Assembly: GCA_037951105.1 (NCBI GenBank)
Contig: JBAMJV010001343.1
Span: forward strand, 1-64,000
DNA length: 64,000 bases
DNA from: Echinarachnius parma
Taxonomy: Eukaryota; Echinodermata; Echinoidea; Clypeasteroida; Echinarachniidae
Direction of reading: 5' to 3'
Position 1 is the first letter of the stretch. Each line of letters starts with the position of its first letter. The position numbers and the translations under genes are program-made. The notes beneath the pieces were generated by a model. It was not told where the DNA came from and searched no databases. It saw only the letters and a program-made list of their open reading frames with translations. Positions 12,201 through 21,853 of this stretch are shown one piece after another.

Positions 12201-15200
12201 CTCGTATAAACGATACAAGCAATAAAACTTTTGTAGGAAAAATAAAAGTCGGTGCCCCATTTCGTCTGAAATCACTTTGAAACTGTAAACGATTTCGGCG
12301 CTATACATGTAGCACGGCGTCAACATTTTCAGTTTTTTTTCGCATCTTTCTTTTAAATTCTCCCCATTCTTTTTTCGGCAAAAATCAAACGCCAGGTGAA
12401 CACTTAACCTGCAATACTAGAGCCTGTCCAAATATGGTAGCTCGACAAAATAATTAAGAGATTGCAATTGCTTGCGATATACTGTTACTGTCGCATATAT
12501 GCACGTTCGGTCAACTGTAATATGCAATGGTATATTATAAAACAGGGGGGTGTGTTTGCCGAGTGCTGACACGCTTTTGCCAACGATTAATTTTATGCCT
12601 CAATGAAACATACATAATTATCCACACCGTCTTTGATCGTTGCCGCCCAAAGGCCCCCAATGCTGCACGATCCTGTGTTTATCTGTTTGTGTGTGTGTTG
12701 TGTTTGTTTGTTTGTGCGTGTATAAGTGTGCGTGTGTGTGTGTGTATGCACGTGTGTGTGTGTGTGTACGTACGTGCGTGTTTGTGTGCATGTATTTTCC
12801 ATGATATGTGTGTGTATGTATTTGTAGGTTTGTGTGTGTGTGTGCTTGTGTGTGTATTTTGCGTGCGTATGTATGTGCGTTTGTGCGTTATGTGTGTATG
12901 TTCGTATTAGAGAGGGAGAGAGATCTATAGCATCGATAATTTCGATCCAGCAGCCTTGTTTATACCAGCCGCATTTTGTCGATGTAGTTCTATAATTAGA
13001 TTATATTTAAAAACTAAAAAATAGGGTATCTCTGATCTTACCGAATGCTGATTTTATTTTCTGTATTGAGATCACGTACAGACTGACACAATTATTATTC
13101 ATGAGAGACAAAATACAGTGTTTGGCCGAGAGACCGTTTTCTACGAACAAAGTTTTACATGCTGTAATTTATGTATGGATTTTGTTGGTGTATTCATGAA
13201 CATAGGTAGTAGGTTCATGGTGTATTGTTCATGAATCGCGTATCATTCTGTTGGAAATGTAAACAAACTATTAATATGATGTCACGTACGCATTCATATT
13301 CACCTGAACTCATAACAACAACGTCAGAATTTAGATCAAACTATAATAAAAAGAACCGTTTGAGCACTATTATCTTATTGAACTTTTAACCCATGTTGCC
13401 ATAAATAAGTTGCACGGTACATGGAACTTCAATCTCGACTGGAAACAAACAAAAACAATATTGTTATTTACTAAAATAGTAAATACCAGCGAACAGCAGC
13501 TACTACTAACTCTACCTTTGTTTACCACACGCATTTCAAAATAAAAAATTGATTTCCAAAGGCAATAATTAATTATTAAAAGACGGTTGTATAACTGAGT
13601 TATTAATATCTCATTTTGCTTTAGTACGGGATAGGGTTAAATGACAGTTGCTCCTTTTCTATCAGTATGCGCAAATCTGATTGGCTCAAATTCACGCATT
13701 TTCTGACTTGCTTTAAATCCAACTTTTGCAATTGATCGCTAACATCCCTCAGGTACTATAGCTTTTAAAAAAATGTAAGACAGAAATCAATTTGTTTTCC
13801 TCAATGTTGAAAAAAATAGTAAAATGGAAACATCATGAAAGGAATTTTGAAATATGCTATTTGACTTTCATATCTTTTTTGTTTCCTTTTTTTTTCCAGA
13901 CGAGGGAACAACAGCTATTGTGTCGCGATGATGCCTTTCTTGGATTTGGTGCTTGCCCGACATACCGGAACCAAGTGGCCAACTACTCCATGAACTGCGA
14001 GCTCAACAAAAATACGAGGAGGTGTGAACTTCCCTCATTAAAAGTAAGTATGGTTGCTATGTCAACTAACCAGTTTGACTAATTGTTTGACTAAGTAACT
14101 AGTAAGTAACCAAATAACTACTACGTAACTAACTATCCAACCAACCATCCCATAAACTATCTCTCTGATTAACTAACTTACTAACTAAAATATAAAAACA
14201 ATCAAACAAACGGACTAACTAACCAACCAACCAAAAAATCGACCAACTAACTATCTAATTAACTACCATACTAATCAAACAAACTAACTAACTGGCTAAC
14301 TAGCTAAATAAATGAATTAATAAATAGATTAACTTCTTGTTAGTTGTTTTATTTTCCCCAATGTTTAAATGTACAAGTACGAAAAAGAGGTAACATAGTT
14401 TCATCATATATTCATTTCAAGACTATATTTTTTCAGATACATTAGCATGATAATGTTGATGTGTGCTTTTGTAGGCATCTTTCTATTTTGTTATTTTTTG
14501 TCAATTTGCTACTGATGAAAAAGCTCAGGCCCTCAATCAACCCTCTTATTATCATTTTCATTACTCAACAAACTCTCCGTTTCCCAAGCAGGTGAAAGCT
14601 CGGTGTAAGGTGTACGAGATTTGCGACCAGGCCGTGCTGATCTCGGGCGGCTGGAACCGGCAGGCGAGCCTGGAATCGCACGCCGAGAACGTGAGGGGGG
14701 TGTATTCCACGCTGAGGAAGAACGGCTTCAGAAGGCCCAACATCAAGACCTTCTTTGCGGACACGAACAGGGTACTTGGTAAGTAGTCCAGTTTATAATC
14801 TGTGAATACAGGCAAACCAGTCTTAGCGGTCACGTGTTTATAGCAGACAACTTGCTAATAATGTCCAGATGCTGTAGGGTAGCGAGGGGTCTCCTAGATG
14901 GGCTCTAGTCTTCTGCCCTCCCCCCTTCTCTCTTCAGAGAAATAATATAGACGAGGAAGGGGCACGGCATACGTACCCCACCTCGCACCCCATCCCAAAC
15001 CATATTAGCACCTTCTGAAGATCACTCTAATGTAAAGAAAGTCTAGTAACATAACATATGCCTTTAATTTTAGTTGATAATTTGATAATTTGTTATCTCC
15101 TCTCTCCAGAAAATATAGACGAGGAAGGGGCACGGCACACATACCCCGCCACGCACAAAATCGCCATCCAGAATCACCTTGGCGCCCTCTGTAGAACACC

Positions 15201-17234
15201 GTACTGTGTGGAAAGTCTGGTGATCTACCTCAACAGTCCGACGCTGGCAGACGGCACCATGCTACTGTGGGATGCAAACCAAGACGGCATCGTAAGTGAT
15301 GTTAGACTTGATTGATTTATTGAAAATTGACATGAAAGTTGGGCTTCCACAGCAGGAATCGAGCCTGAGACCTCTTGATTGCTAGACCAGTGCTACAAAA
15401 AATATATGTTGGCAAATGAAGTTAGCATCAACATGTTTCAGAATGTTTCAACATTAGCCCCAGAATTCTACATTCTACCTTTTGCTAAATAATGATAATA
15501 ATAATAGGTACTTATAGAACGCAAATTGCACTAAAGCCTCTAAGCGCTATTATTATTACCCCGGTCAACGGGCACACACAATGTTTTGTTGATAATAGAT
15601 TTTCCTCCTTGTAAAAAACAGCAATTTAAACAAATGCAACTGGTAATATAAAATGAAATCTGGCAAATCTTTTTTGTGAATTTGTTTACAGCATGGGCGT
15701 GGATCCTTACGTAATACCTATTGTTCAGGGGGGATGAATGAATAGATCATCCCCCCCTTGAACAATAGGTATCAATTACAGATCCACGCCATGGTTTACA
15801 GGTAAATGACAACAAGCAGTACAGAGTTCCTGAGTTTCTCAATGATATCACTGACTGCAACGCAAGACACGTCTACGTCATTGCCGATCAGAGCTTCTTA
15901 TATTTGATCCTGATCTTAGCAAAGCGTTTGAAAATGCAATTGTTAATTATAAATGGTTATATGTTTTTTGTGAATTTTCACAGGTAAATGACAACGAACA
16001 GTACAGAGTCAATGAATTCCTTGACGACATCGCCGACTGCAACGCAAGACACGTCTACGTCATCGTCGACCAGAGCTTCTCCGGCCGTCTAGTGGACGCA
16101 CTCCAGCTGGCATCGACGCTGTCCAGCAGGCACAACAACGTGGCAATCTTCACCAGTGGAGGGAGTATGGAGTACTCGTGGAACAGCGAACTCACCAGCC
16201 GATGGGTCAACGCAAACCACACCACCATGTGCGTAGACGACATTTACAGGGTAGGTTCACTTTTCAATTTCACAAAGCTTTTGTGATTGTTTAGCTACAT
16301 TTGTCCAACCACACGACCACGTGCAGGGGTGACATATATACAGGGTACATGGATGTTCACTGTTCGTTTTCACATTTTTGTTAGCTTTTATGATTCAGAG
16401 TTCTTACAGGGCCTGGAAAACCTGAACATTCATGGAATTTTACTTTTGGGTTTCTCAGGCCTTGAAAGTCATATGGGTCATGGTGAGTCCTGTGCTCTAC
16501 CAACTGATGGAGAAAGCTCTTGTGATGGTGTAGCAATTATATAGAGGTCTCAGGTTCATTTCCCTGGGGGGCCCATTTTCCTTTGCTAATGTGGATTTAT
16601 ATCATATACTTCTGGTTATTTTCTGGTTGTTGGTCCCACAACTCTTTTTAGCCGGAAAGACAACCTATCACAAGAGCTTTCTAGCTGAGTTTGTAGAGCA
16701 CTGGTGTAGCAATTATATTGAGGTCTCGGGCCCAATTTTTTCTTTGCTAATTTTCATTTATACTATATATTTCTGGTCATTTTCCCCTATCCCCTAGCGA
16801 TATATCTGGGCTGTATTTAGACTATTATAATATGGGGACAATCAATAGGCAAACTGCTACTAATGCAATTGCAATGCAGTGCAATAATTTAATGCAATAA
16901 GCATTATTTATTCATATACAATATATGTATAAGCATTTTTTTTTTTTGCCTCAAAATGTATTGCTTTAATCATTTTCTCTTAATTACCGAAAACAAATAT
17001 GTCCTTTGTTTTTTTCACTTACAGGGTTACCAGGACACATTACGTACTGTGCCGAGGTTATACGAGGGAGGTCTAAATGCTGCAAACACGACGTTATTTG
17101 GCGCACCCTGCGATACGTTGCCATTCCTGACGCCCCACGAACTGCGCGTCACGTACATGGGCTGCCAAAACCTGCCCATGACTCTTTGGTGGTTCCGCTT
17201 TCAGTCGATGCGACCATCGCACCGTCGCCGGTGA
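6155..17234 (+). CDS. Caspase/legumain-fold (clan CD) pseudopeptidase-like gene, 5' end not found
   Basis: Five exons (13900-14043, 14592-14778, 15110-15291, 15984-16250, 17025-17234) join in phase to 329 residues and a TGA stop; a probable upstream exon is 6155-6276. Counting from 13900, residues 1-60 are Cys-rich, residues 60-100 look like the first strand and helix of clan CD peptidases (LISGGWNRQ, then NGFRRPNI), and residues 195-210 (VYVIVDQSFSG) align with the DxCxSG cysteine motif of metacaspases and legumains. Ser202 stands at the Cys position, and YLNSPT (150-155) stands where YSGHGT would carry the catalytic His, so both catalytic residues appear lost. Residues 165-176 form an EF-hand-like loop. 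The last 70 residues have paired Cys and a Trp-rich end. The Cys content suggests a secreted or luminal protein, but no signal peptide is visible. Family assignment is by motif alignment by eye; substrate and role are unknown. Confidence 0.75.
6278..8955. other. Large intron of the caspase-like gene, first part
   Basis: AT-rich, with no exon seen. A family-2 MITE fragment is visible near 7590-7800 (ACGTTCTGGAACGCTTTTGA). The remainder shows no recognisable feature. Confidence 0.4.
8960..9563 (+). mobile_element. Family-1 TTAA MITE carrying a nested MULE-like insertion
   Basis: The left end TTAAAAGTGATAGTAACTTT is partly decayed; the right end is GTTACCATATCCCTTTAA. Positions 9108-9313 are a separate element with 9-bp target duplications. 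Confidence 0.85.
9108..9313 (-). mobile_element. MULE-like MITE with 9-bp target duplication
   Basis: The ends are TAGTCTTTTGACAAGCC and CCTTGTTAAAGGCTA; AGTCGTCAG is repeated at 9099-9107 and 9314-9322. The same element lies reversed at 31176-31403, also inside a family-1 MITE. A 9-bp duplication is typical of Mutator-like elements. Confidence 0.88.
9564..11256. other. Intron of the caspase-like gene, no exon seen
   Basis: Holds a GTG repeat near 10062-10082 and a short palindrome AAGGGGTGCAAATTCGCACC near 10011, but no convincing coding or mobile unit. Confidence 0.4.
11257..11821 (+). mobile_element. Large palindromic TTAA MITE, about 560 bp
   Basis: TTAA then AGGACAATGAAATCCA at the left and GGGTTTCATTGCCCT then TTAA at the right. 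The arms pair over some 250 bases, e.g. CTATGGCTCTTTG near 11365 with CAAAGAGCCGTAG near 11702. Confidence 0.85.
11822..13899. other. End of the large intron, with a TG repeat
   Basis: A degenerate (TG)n tract covers about 12665-12905, its reading frames being repeat artefacts. The rest is AT-rich with no exon until 13900. Confidence 0.5.
12665..12905 (+). repeat. (TG)n microsatellite, degenerate
   Basis: TGTGTG runs interrupted by TTTG, CGTG and TATG steps over about 240 bp. Confidence 0.9.
13900..14043 (+). CDS. Caspase-like gene, Cys-rich exon
   Basis: Preceded by a long T-rich tract ending in CAG (13897-13899) and followed by GTAAGT. It codes for 48 residues in phase 0 at both ends, with four Cys (FGACP and MNCEL among them) and one NYS glycosylation sequon. 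It precedes the peptidase-like fold, so it is probably a disulphide-bonded N-terminal module. Confidence 0.8.
14083..14335 (+). repeat. (AACT)n-type microsatellite, degenerate
   Basis: Repeated AACTAACTAACC phrases in the intron after the Cys-rich exon. Confidence 0.85.
14592..14778 (+). CDS. Caspase-like gene, first strand/helix exon
   Basis: Acceptor AAGCAG, donor GTAAGT, 62 codons plus one base. LISGGWNRQ followed by the helix ESHAENVRGVYSTL and GFRRPNIKTFF matches the start of legumain (C13) and metacaspase domains, where a hydrophobic strand and a helix precede a phrase of the type xGxxxxNI. It is markedly GC-rich compared with the flanking introns. Confidence 0.88.
14938..15050 (+). 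pseudogene. Degenerate relic copy of the following exon
   Basis: This stretch begins after a pyrimidine tract and TTCAG and repeats the first half of the exon at 15110: the block ATAGACGAGGAAGGGGCACG is shared base for base, then similarity decays with small indels. It has no usable donor and reads through differences that break the frame. It is an intronic tandem duplication of exon 4's 5' part. Confidence 0.7.
15110..15291 (+). CDS. Caspase-like gene, exon with the degenerate His site
   Basis: Acceptor CTCCAG, donor GTAAGT; two bases complete Glu111, then 60 codons. LVIYLNSPT aligns with the strand carrying the catalytic His-Gly of clan CD enzymes (YSGHGT type); the His position is Ser153 and the following Gly is Pro154. 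The exon ends in DANQDGI, the first seven residues of an EF-hand-like loop finished by the next exon. Confidence 0.88.
15333..15396 (-). mobile_element. tRNA-derived SINE fragment
   Basis: On the minus strand TAGCACTGGTCTAGCAATC is followed by GAGGTCTCAGGCTCGATTCC, which matches the anticodon-arm-to-B-box half of a tRNA. No intact tRNA fold or CCA-end context is seen, so it is read as a SINE head. Confidence 0.45.
15692..15793. mobile_element. 102-bp hairpin MITE with 8-bp target duplication
   Basis: Arms of about 45 bases (CATGGGCGTGGATC at the left, GATCCACGCCATG at the right) enclose a short loop. The 8-bp GTTTACAG is repeated on both sides (15684-15691 and 15794-15801). The high arm identity suggests recent insertion. 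The target is the 3' splice site of the relic exon that follows, which is therefore duplicated. Confidence 0.8.
15802..15897 (+). pseudogene. Partial copy of the pseudo-Cys exon, 5' part only
   Basis: Thirty-two codons align with the exon at 15984, from VNDN to DQSF, with an acceptor TTTACAG before them; similarity then stops. Twelve codons differ, seven of them silently, and 10 of 16 base differences are at third positions. It has no matching donor and lacks the rest of the exon. It could be a relic or a former alternative exon. Confidence 0.75.
15984..16250 (+). CDS. Caspase-like gene, pseudo-catalytic Cys exon
   Basis: Acceptor TTTTCACAG, donor GTAGGT, 89 codons in phase 0. It completes the EF-hand-like loop (VNDNE), then the strand HVYVIVDQSFSG. 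In active metacaspases the equivalent is DSCHSG; here Ser202 replaces Cys while Asp200, Ser204 and Gly205 are kept. NNVAIFTSGG fits the next strand of the fold. There are two possible N-glycosylation sites (NHT among them). Confidence 0.9.
16470..16790 (+). mobile_element. Tandem pair of tRNA-derived SINE-like copies
   Basis: Two units about 175 bp apart share GTGTAGCAATTATAT, then a GGTCTC(A/G)GG B-box-like phrase and TTTGCTAAT. The second unit opens with TAGCTGAGTTTGTAGAGC, an A-box-like sequence. They lie in the last intron of the caspase-like gene. Confidence 0.4.
17025..17234 (+). CDS. Caspase-like gene, last exon
   Basis: A T-rich tract and ACTTACAG precede 69 codons and TGA. Residues include an NTT sequon, GAPCD, and MGCQNLPMTLWWFRFQSM, then a basic end (SHRRR). 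It probably forms a disulphide-linked C-terminal tail to the fold. There is no transmembrane helix and no obvious GPI signal, so the chain looks soluble. Confidence 0.88.
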   Translation, partial: GYQDTLRTVPRLYEGGLNAANTTLFGAPCDTLPFLTPHELRVTYMGCQNLPMTLWWFRFQSMRPSHRRR

Positions 17235-17397
17235 TACACCCTACTCGCCAAAAGTTCTGAACTTTTTAACGAAAAAAACAAAACAAAGATAACGGGACTG
17301 TTAATCAGCGCTTTATTTGGAAAGACTGCTTTGTCCTGTGTTATTTACATGGGTGATTATCAACGAGAATTGTGTTTAAATATTATTGCAACAGTTT

Positions 17398-17615
17398 TAT
17401 GGACTCGCTACTTCTGCAACAAAGGTCAGAAAAGACTCGCTCTGTCAGCGACTAAAGTGATATGGACTCGCTTTCGCTAGCGACAAGTATTTTTTTATGG
17501 ACTCGCTTTTAGAGTTCGGCAACAAGTTTTTCACAGACTCTTTATGAGCGAAGACTTTTTGAATGGACTCCCTTATTTGTTAGCGAGAAGATGTTGAATG
17601 GACACGCGCTGTGAC
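17398..17615 (+). repeat. Degenerate tandem repeat, about 35 bp, built on TGGACTCGCT
   Basis: Six successive units begin with TGGACTCGCT or a one- or two-base variant and most contain a partner AGCGA(C/A)AAG, so each unit can fold on itself. It sits just after the stop codon, in the likely 3' UTR. Confidence 0.7.
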
Positions 17616-18084
17616 GGTCAGTGACACACTGAACGTGATCATATGTTTCTACCTTCGATTTGGACGATTCAACATAATTATGTTTTGGTTTATTTAAAAC
17701 CAAAATTGTTTTCATTGGACTTTCTTTCTGTTTTGATCGTTTGTTTTATAAAGACAAACAAATTATTTTGTCCTGCCTGTGTTGTACGAATTGTTATTAT
17801 TTGGTATTTTCTACAGGCCACTCTTGTAAAACAATTCCGCTCTTTCAAATGTCATTCAAGATTTTGAATTTGTTCTGTTTTTAGCGATTAACATAATTTT
17901 ATTGTGTAATTTGCAACTGATTTTTTATTCCAATACAGAGCTCATTTTAGTTGAATGTGATTACTGGTACAAAGTCGGTACTATTTATGATTTATCCTCT
18001 GCATAGGATTTGATTTGGTAGAACACACATTCTTCTTAGAACCCAGCCTGGACCAGACGTGAATAAGCTTATCTAATCTATATA

Positions 18085-18235
18085 GGAATTCATGCTCCCC
18101 AGGGAGTGGAGATTGTGCACACAATGTGCTGGTTTGCATTGTATCCTATGACCAGGGTAATAATATCATTGTAAAGCACTTAGAGATGATTATCAATCAT
18201 ATTAGGCGCTATATAAATCAAGTATATTATTATTA
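18085..18235 (+). mobile_element. SINE-like segment with GCGCTATATAAAT tail
   Basis: CTCCCCAGGGAGTGGAGATT is followed by AAAGCACTTAGAG and GGCGCTATATAAATCAAG, then ATT repeats. The same parts recur, reversed, near 46010-46110 and in part at 15515-15560. This resembles the widespread tail shared by V-SINE/L2-type elements; family assignment is from memory of that motif. Confidence 0.45.
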
Positions 18236-18536
18236 TCAATATGCCAACTCCATTTCAGGTTTAGGAATTCAATCATGGGGGGGGGGGTCAAATATTGGTA
18301 TCCTTTACTAGCAAGAGCATGCTAAGCGAGGTTTAATACAGCCAGACTCTTCGTTTTTTTAAATAATTGTCTTGCCAATCTATAGACGAAGTGTACTGGA
18401 TATCTAATTAATATGCCTTCTTTTTCTGTAGTACTAAATATGTGTGGTCTTGAAGTTAAGTAAACAAGAGTGGTCTTTGTATAGAACTAGGCAAGGCCTG
18501 GGTGTACATTTGCATATTTATCAACGTATTGTAAAT

Positions 18537-18542
18537 AATAAA
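18537..18542 (+). other. AATAAA polyadenylation signal
   Basis: This is the first AATAAA on the plus strand after the caspase-like stop codon, 1.3 kb downstream. Confidence 0.4.
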
Positions 18543-18802
18543 GAAAGCAAAGAGAATTATGAATGGTACTGATTATCAAGAGATTGTTTGTACAAATTTT
18601 AAAATATGTGTATAGTGATTAAAAGTTGGGACTTTTACGGACAAGTCTGATCTTGGTTGCAACTTGGGCATACTTTTTGATAACAAATAATTGTTATAAA
18701 TTATGACCAATCATGACATCTTAATATACCATGTAAGACTATAATTATACCCCCTTGTCCTTACATATACATTTTTTTTTTTTACTAATAGGCCATGTTT
18801 TA

Positions 18803-19035
18803 GTGGTTGACTAACTTTGATCAAGAATATTATATTTTCCTACAGATAGAGAAAATGTTTTTTTAGAGTTGTCATGATAAATGTTCATGCATATTTTCAT
18901 TAAAGATAGAGCAATATATTTTTAGAATTGTAATGATGAAAGTTCAAGCATATTTTCCCTAAAAATAGACCAAATCGTTTTTAGAGTTGTAATGGTAAAA
19001 GGTCAAGTTTATTTTTATAAAGATAGAACATAACT
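18803..19035 (+). repeat. Tandem repeat, about 60-bp unit, four copies
   Basis: Units share TTTTTAGA(G/A)TTGT(A/C)ATG, GTTCA(A/T)GCATATTTTC and AGATAGAGCA with moderate divergence. No coding potential. Confidence 0.65.
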
Positions 19036-20092
19036 TATTTATCAATTTACAAAAAAACAAAGGAACTTAAGAATTGTCAGTCAAACAGCTAGAAACTTTC
19101 AAATTCACAAGAATATTAGTTTTGCTGGAAACGATGAAAATTCAATATGTAAAAACAAAACAGTTAAACCATCGCACCATATAGATGGTAGTTATAAGTA
19201 TAATACAGCATTCACACACGAGTACTTGATGTGGTGCATTGTCTATCTTTTGTTCTGTACATTAATCATGGCTTGTAAAACAGTATAGAAACTTAATGCT
19301 AATAATCAATAGTATTTGATTAAAGCTACCAGCGACATATGTTTGTCTATATTTTTACTCGGATAGAAAAATCATGTATAGATTTGATTCTGTTGTTTAA
19401 TTGAAATCATGCACATGCTATTTATTAAACAAGTACTGATGTTTATTTATAACATGATCAACACTTGCTTGTCAGTCATTCTTAATTGCATATTATGTAA
19501 ATTAACGCGATAATAATCACCAAAGTTTCTTGATCATTTTCACAGTAAATCAATAACTTTTGGTGTAATTTTTGTTTTAAACAGTAATTTATATTCTCCC
19601 CGTTGGTTGATGTTGTTCTATTTATAGTTCCATTCTATCCCTTTGTTATTTAATAAATGGTTTTATTCTTTCGTTCCCGATAAGTGTTTGTGATACAGAT
19701 TTCTATTTTCATAGCTTTGACTTTTCACAGAGTGCAACATAATAATGATTTATTCTTGTGGAGTTTGTTATCTCACATTGGTAGATATATGACCATGCAA
19801 CTCACTTCTCATACGATATAATGGTCATCTGACAAAAACATTAGTAATCAAAGAAAGAAAAACAACAATACATCGTCTTCTTGGTCTTGGTCTCCATTGT
19901 ACATATATTAGCTCAGGTTATATGTACCTTATTAAAAAGATGAGAAAACTGCACAAACTATTTTGTTTTTGTCCCTTTTGTCTGAATAACTCTATATTGG
20001 TGCGTTTTACATACCTTATTGTATTTGTATTACCAATAGAAGCATGGAACAGGTTTCAGTCTATCCAATTTCCCGTCCCTTAAAAAGATATG

Positions 20093-20391
20093 AAAGGGAT
20101 CTAGTAACTTTGTTGACAAGTGCAACAAGTGATGAGAATTGGTGTGATCTTATAAGTCCACAAAGTAATGTGTGAAACTAAAATTTCACGTTAATTGGAT
20201 GTTTTTTGGCCGAGAAATTAGCAAAAATGCAAAGGATATTCACTAACTAATTGCACTTACTTTGTACACAGATTAAATTATCCCGTAAAAACCCAAACCT
20301 GTCCTGTGCTGTTATTGTTAATATGAATATGGCACTAGAGTTCCAAATAAGTTTTGAGGATTTGGACAATGTTACTAAGTCGGATTTTTAA
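20093..20391 (+). mobile_element. Family-1 TTAA MITE inserted into an older family-1 copy
   Basis: AAGGGATCTAGTAACTTTG opens the inner copy. It is flanked by the two halves of a reversed family-1 element: the part ending TTAAAAAGATATG before it and TTATCCACTCAAG onward (to 20577) after it. Confidence 0.7.
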
Positions 20392-20577
20392 TTATCCACT
20401 CAAGTATACAAAGTCAGTGCAATGAGTTAGGGAATATCACTTTCGCAATTTCGCTCATTACTCGGCCATATTTTTCACACATTACCTAGTGGACATATCA
20501 TATCACAACAATACACAATTTACCAACCATTCAGCCCTTTTTTTAGCACATGTCAACAAAGTTACTAGATCACTTTA
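20392..20577 (-). mobile_element. Remaining half of the older family-1 MITE
   Basis: Ends in CATGTCAACAAAGTTACTAG, ATCACTTTAA. The matching other half precedes 20093. Confidence 0.7.
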
Positions 20578-20635
20578 AAGATACCTGTCCAGCCCAAAAC
20601 TACCGTTTTGAAACAAGTTCCAAGCCTGTAAAAAG

Positions 20636-21323
20636 TTAAAGTGATCAATAATATTCTTCATAAGATTTCCCCAAAAGTGATATGCGAGACTTAAAGGGTA
20701 CCACCACCCAAAAATAATATTTGTTATAAATGAAAGGTAACATCTTTAGTAGTCCATCCCATACACAAATGTTTTCAGAAACAAAATATATAATTGGAAA
20801 ACGCATCACCATTCTAAAGCATGCTCGCAAATGTTTAGCCCGTACGGAACCAGGAAATAATAGTGGTTCCGTAAGTGGTGGTAATTAATTGCTTTGTTTA
20901 TGAATTACACAACCCTTTGCAAAATGTTGGGTATCTATTTGATATTACAAAATTGTACCAAAACATATAATTATGTGTTGTTATTTGCCTGGTGGTCCCC
21001 TTTAAATCACACTATACCAATGTCATTGCAAGATTTTTCCTGAATGATGTTCAAAAGTTTCATATAAAACAAGAACACTATTTACCTAGCGAAAAGGGGA
21101 AATGGATATCAGATTTCATCTCCTGCTGCTCAGTGATTTTGACTACAATCAACGAGCGTTCTGGAACGCTTTTCAATTCAATCATACATATCTCCGTAAT
21201 TAGACATTTGACAAAATCAAAATCCAGTACATTCTTCTGTTACCATGAACCAAACAACACGGTACACGGAAAGTATCAACCTGCAAGTGACTTTGGTTGC
21301 ATTTGACAAAGTTAATGGATTAA
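20636..21323 (+). mobile_element. Family-2 TTAA MITE split by a family-3 MITE
   Basis: TTAAAGTGATCAATAAT starts it. Its body (GCGAGACTT... ACCAATGTCATTGCAAGATT) is interrupted at TTAA by 20691-21005. Confidence 0.75.
20691..21005 (+). mobile_element. Family-3 TTAA MITE
   Basis: TTAA, AGGGTACCACCACCC at the left and CTGGTGGTCCCCT, TTAA at the right. Close copy at 23699-24124; diverged longer copies at 26280 and 48397. Confidence 0.85.
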
Positions 21324-21389
21324 ACACATTTCAAACCCATACAAAATAAAAGAGAATAGAGAATATTTGTAGTGGTCCATACCATCCGA

Positions 21390-21690
21390 AGTTCAGGGGG
21401 GGGGGGGCACGCAAATTATTGGAGGGGTGGCACATTTAATGTATGTCGTTAAGAAATCGGTACTTTCAATAGAGTACATACACGTAGCTCGTGTAGCAGG
21501 TGATTTTCTGAACTTCTCCACCAAACGAACCCTCTGTCGAACTTCATAAATATAGTGTATTCAGTGGAGTAGCTATAATTTCCAAAAACAAGAAGAAAAC
21601 AAGACATACAAGAAAAGCAAGAAATGTCCTCACTAATCATTCGCATGCCCCCGCCCCCCCCCCCCCCCCCCCCTGTCCGACAACGTTGCG
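21390..21690. repeat. G/C-homopolymer-bearing repeat
   Basis: A G run near 21399 and a C run at about 21654-21673 flank an AT-rich middle; GCGCCACTGGG closes it. Possibly a MITE with homopolymer-expanded ends. Confidence 0.4.
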
Positions 21691-21853
21691 CCACTGGGTG
21701 TAGTAGTTATAATGGTTGAGGAAACCATGGTAACGTGACGCTGATTTTGTATTTGCACGGTATTTGCGGCTTTCCGCTGAAACACGATGGTAGTGTCAGA
21801 GCTTATTTACGGAGCAGTGACACGAATCGGTTCTTAATATCAAAATAATATGC

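Larger units (their letters stand above)
17235..18560 (+). other. Putative 3' UTR of the caspase-like gene
   Basis: AT-rich sequence with no long reading frame runs from the stop to the first AATAAA (18537). It contains a degenerate tandem repeat (17398-17615) and a SINE-like segment (about 18085-18235). Its extent is inferred only from the polyadenylation signal. Confidence 0.45.

Noticed and set aside
12527-12910. Cys/Val-rich frame of 127 codons
   Set aside because: Lies on the TG microsatellite; the composition is that of the repeat.
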